A DNA stretch of 13,104 nt from an uncultured Actinomycetes bacterium (lineage in GTDB: Bacteria > Actinomycetota > CALGFH01). Below the pieces are notes generated by a model that saw only the letters and a program-made list of their open reading frames with translations, had not been told where the DNA came from and did no database searches. The stretch is taken from the NCBI GenBank assembly GCA_937881255.1, contig CALGFH010000364.1:1-13104 (forward strand), in the 5' to 3' direction. The stretch's first letter is position 1, and each line of letters starts with the position of its first letter. Position numbers and translations under genes: made by a program. This document shows positions 12,556 to 13,104 of the stretch, piece after piece.

Positions 12556-13104
12556 GTGGCCCAGGAGCGACGCCGAGTCGGTTCGGTGAGCTACGAGGAG
12601 GCCGGCGAGGACTACTTCGGCAAGCGCCAGCTGCGCCGGCACGCGGCCTTCTGGTCGCTGTGGTCGCTGGGGGTGGCGGCGGTCATCTCCGGCGACTTCT
12701 ACGGCTGGAACCTGGGCCTGGACGCCGGCGGGTTCGGCGGGCTGCTGATCGCCATGGCCGTGATCACGATCATGTACTTCGGGCTGTGCTTCAGCATCGC
12801 CGAGATGTCACCCGCCCTCCCCCACACCGGCGGCGCCTACTCCTTCGCCCGCTCGGCCATGGGGCCGTGGGGCGGGTTCATCACCGGGCTGGCCGAGAAC
12901 ATGGAGTACGTGATCACCCCGGCCGTGGTCGTGGGGGCGATGGGCTTCCTGATGCACGACATCGTCACCGGCCTGTTCAACATCGCCGGCGGGCCATGGT
13001 GGAACAGCCCGGTGACCTGGTGGGCGGTCTTCTATGTGGTCTTCGTGGTGATCAACATCATCGGCATCGAGGCCACGATGCGGTTCACCGTGGTGATCAA
13101 CATC
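12556..13104 (+). CDS. Ethanolamine-permease-family APC transporter, 3' end missing
   Basis: The first 183 codons of a membrane transporter that runs off the right edge. The sequence closely follows the ethanolamine permease branch of the amino acid-polyamine-organocation (APC) superfamily: YFGKRQLRRHAAFWSLWSLG, AVISGDFYGWNLGL, CFSIAEMSPALPHTGGAYSF and GPWGGFITGLAENMEYVITPAV. Membrane segments are likely at about residues 33-50, 61-82, 103-130 and 153-172. The GTG at 12556 is chosen because AAGGGGG (12542-12548) lies seven bases ahead. Relatives import ethanolamine or related amines or amino acids by ion coupling. The gene is divergent from the gntR operon and shares its operator region, so it probably imports that pathway's substrate. 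Whether that substrate is ethanolamine itself cannot be decided from this fragment. Confidence 0.88.
   Translation, partial: MAQERRRVGSVSYEEAGEDYFGKRQLRRHAAFWSLWSLGVAAVISGDFYGWNLGLDAGGFGGLLIAMAVITIMYFGLCFSIAEMSPALPHTGGAYSFARSAMGPWGGFITGLAENMEYVITPAVVVGAMGFLMHDIVTGLFNIAGGPWWNSPVTWWAVFYVVFVVINIIGIEATMRFTVVINI

Overview
The window is GC-rich, densely coded DNA with codons strongly biased to G/C at third positions. It has 4-base gene overlaps, GTG/TTG starts and promoters with a TANNNT -10 box placed so that transcription would begin at the ATG (leaderless mRNA). Together with the gene content (cyclase-STAND regulators, GntR/UTRA repressor, DUF1992 protein) this points to an actinobacterium (Actinomycetota), probably an environmental or soil lineage. 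No rRNA, tRNA, CRISPR array, insertion sequence or phage gene was recognised.

Left part (1-2819): the 3' part of a large gene, open at the window's left edge. It encodes a run of 64-residue FG-GAP-like modules followed by a galactose-oxidase/glyoxal-oxidase (AA5) copper radical oxidase with all five copper-site residues in place. The first three module copies are identical in DNA by eye, so the array expanded or was homogenised recently. It converges, with a gap of only two bases, on an SDR-fold gene (2822-3613, minus) that lacks the usual Tyr-xxx-Lys catalytic pair. That gene diverges from a large cyclase-STAND-TPR signalling protein (3671-6301), and the two -10 boxes overlap on a shared TA step.

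Middle part (6340-8242): small genes. These are a PhnB-type VOC protein, a basic Rho-N/SAP-like protein, a DUF1992 (DnaJC28-like) protein with a leaderless promoter, and a DoxX-type membrane protein whose 3' end overlaps the DUF1992 gene antisense. The DoxX gene has a 17-bp palindrome at its promoter. Next to it lies the orphan 3' fragment of a GGDEF (diguanylate cyclase) gene.

Right part (8205-13104): a compact catabolic locus. A GntR/UTRA repressor, a class I (DeoC/FbaB/LsrF-fold) aldolase, a zinc alcohol/polyol dehydrogenase and an FGGY carbohydrate kinase are read leftwards, each overlapping the next by 4 bases. An ethanolamine-permease-family APC transporter is read divergently and runs off the right edge. 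The dehydrogenase-kinase-aldolase set suggests that an alcohol or polyol is oxidised to a ketose, phosphorylated, then cleaved. The amine-type transporter is unusual for such a set, so the substrate may be an amino-polyol or amino-alcohol; this is inference. The intergenic region carries two copies of GTCAGACAACT, one in the spacer of the repressor's own promoter and one just after the predicted start of the permease transcript. These are good candidate operators for the GntR protein.
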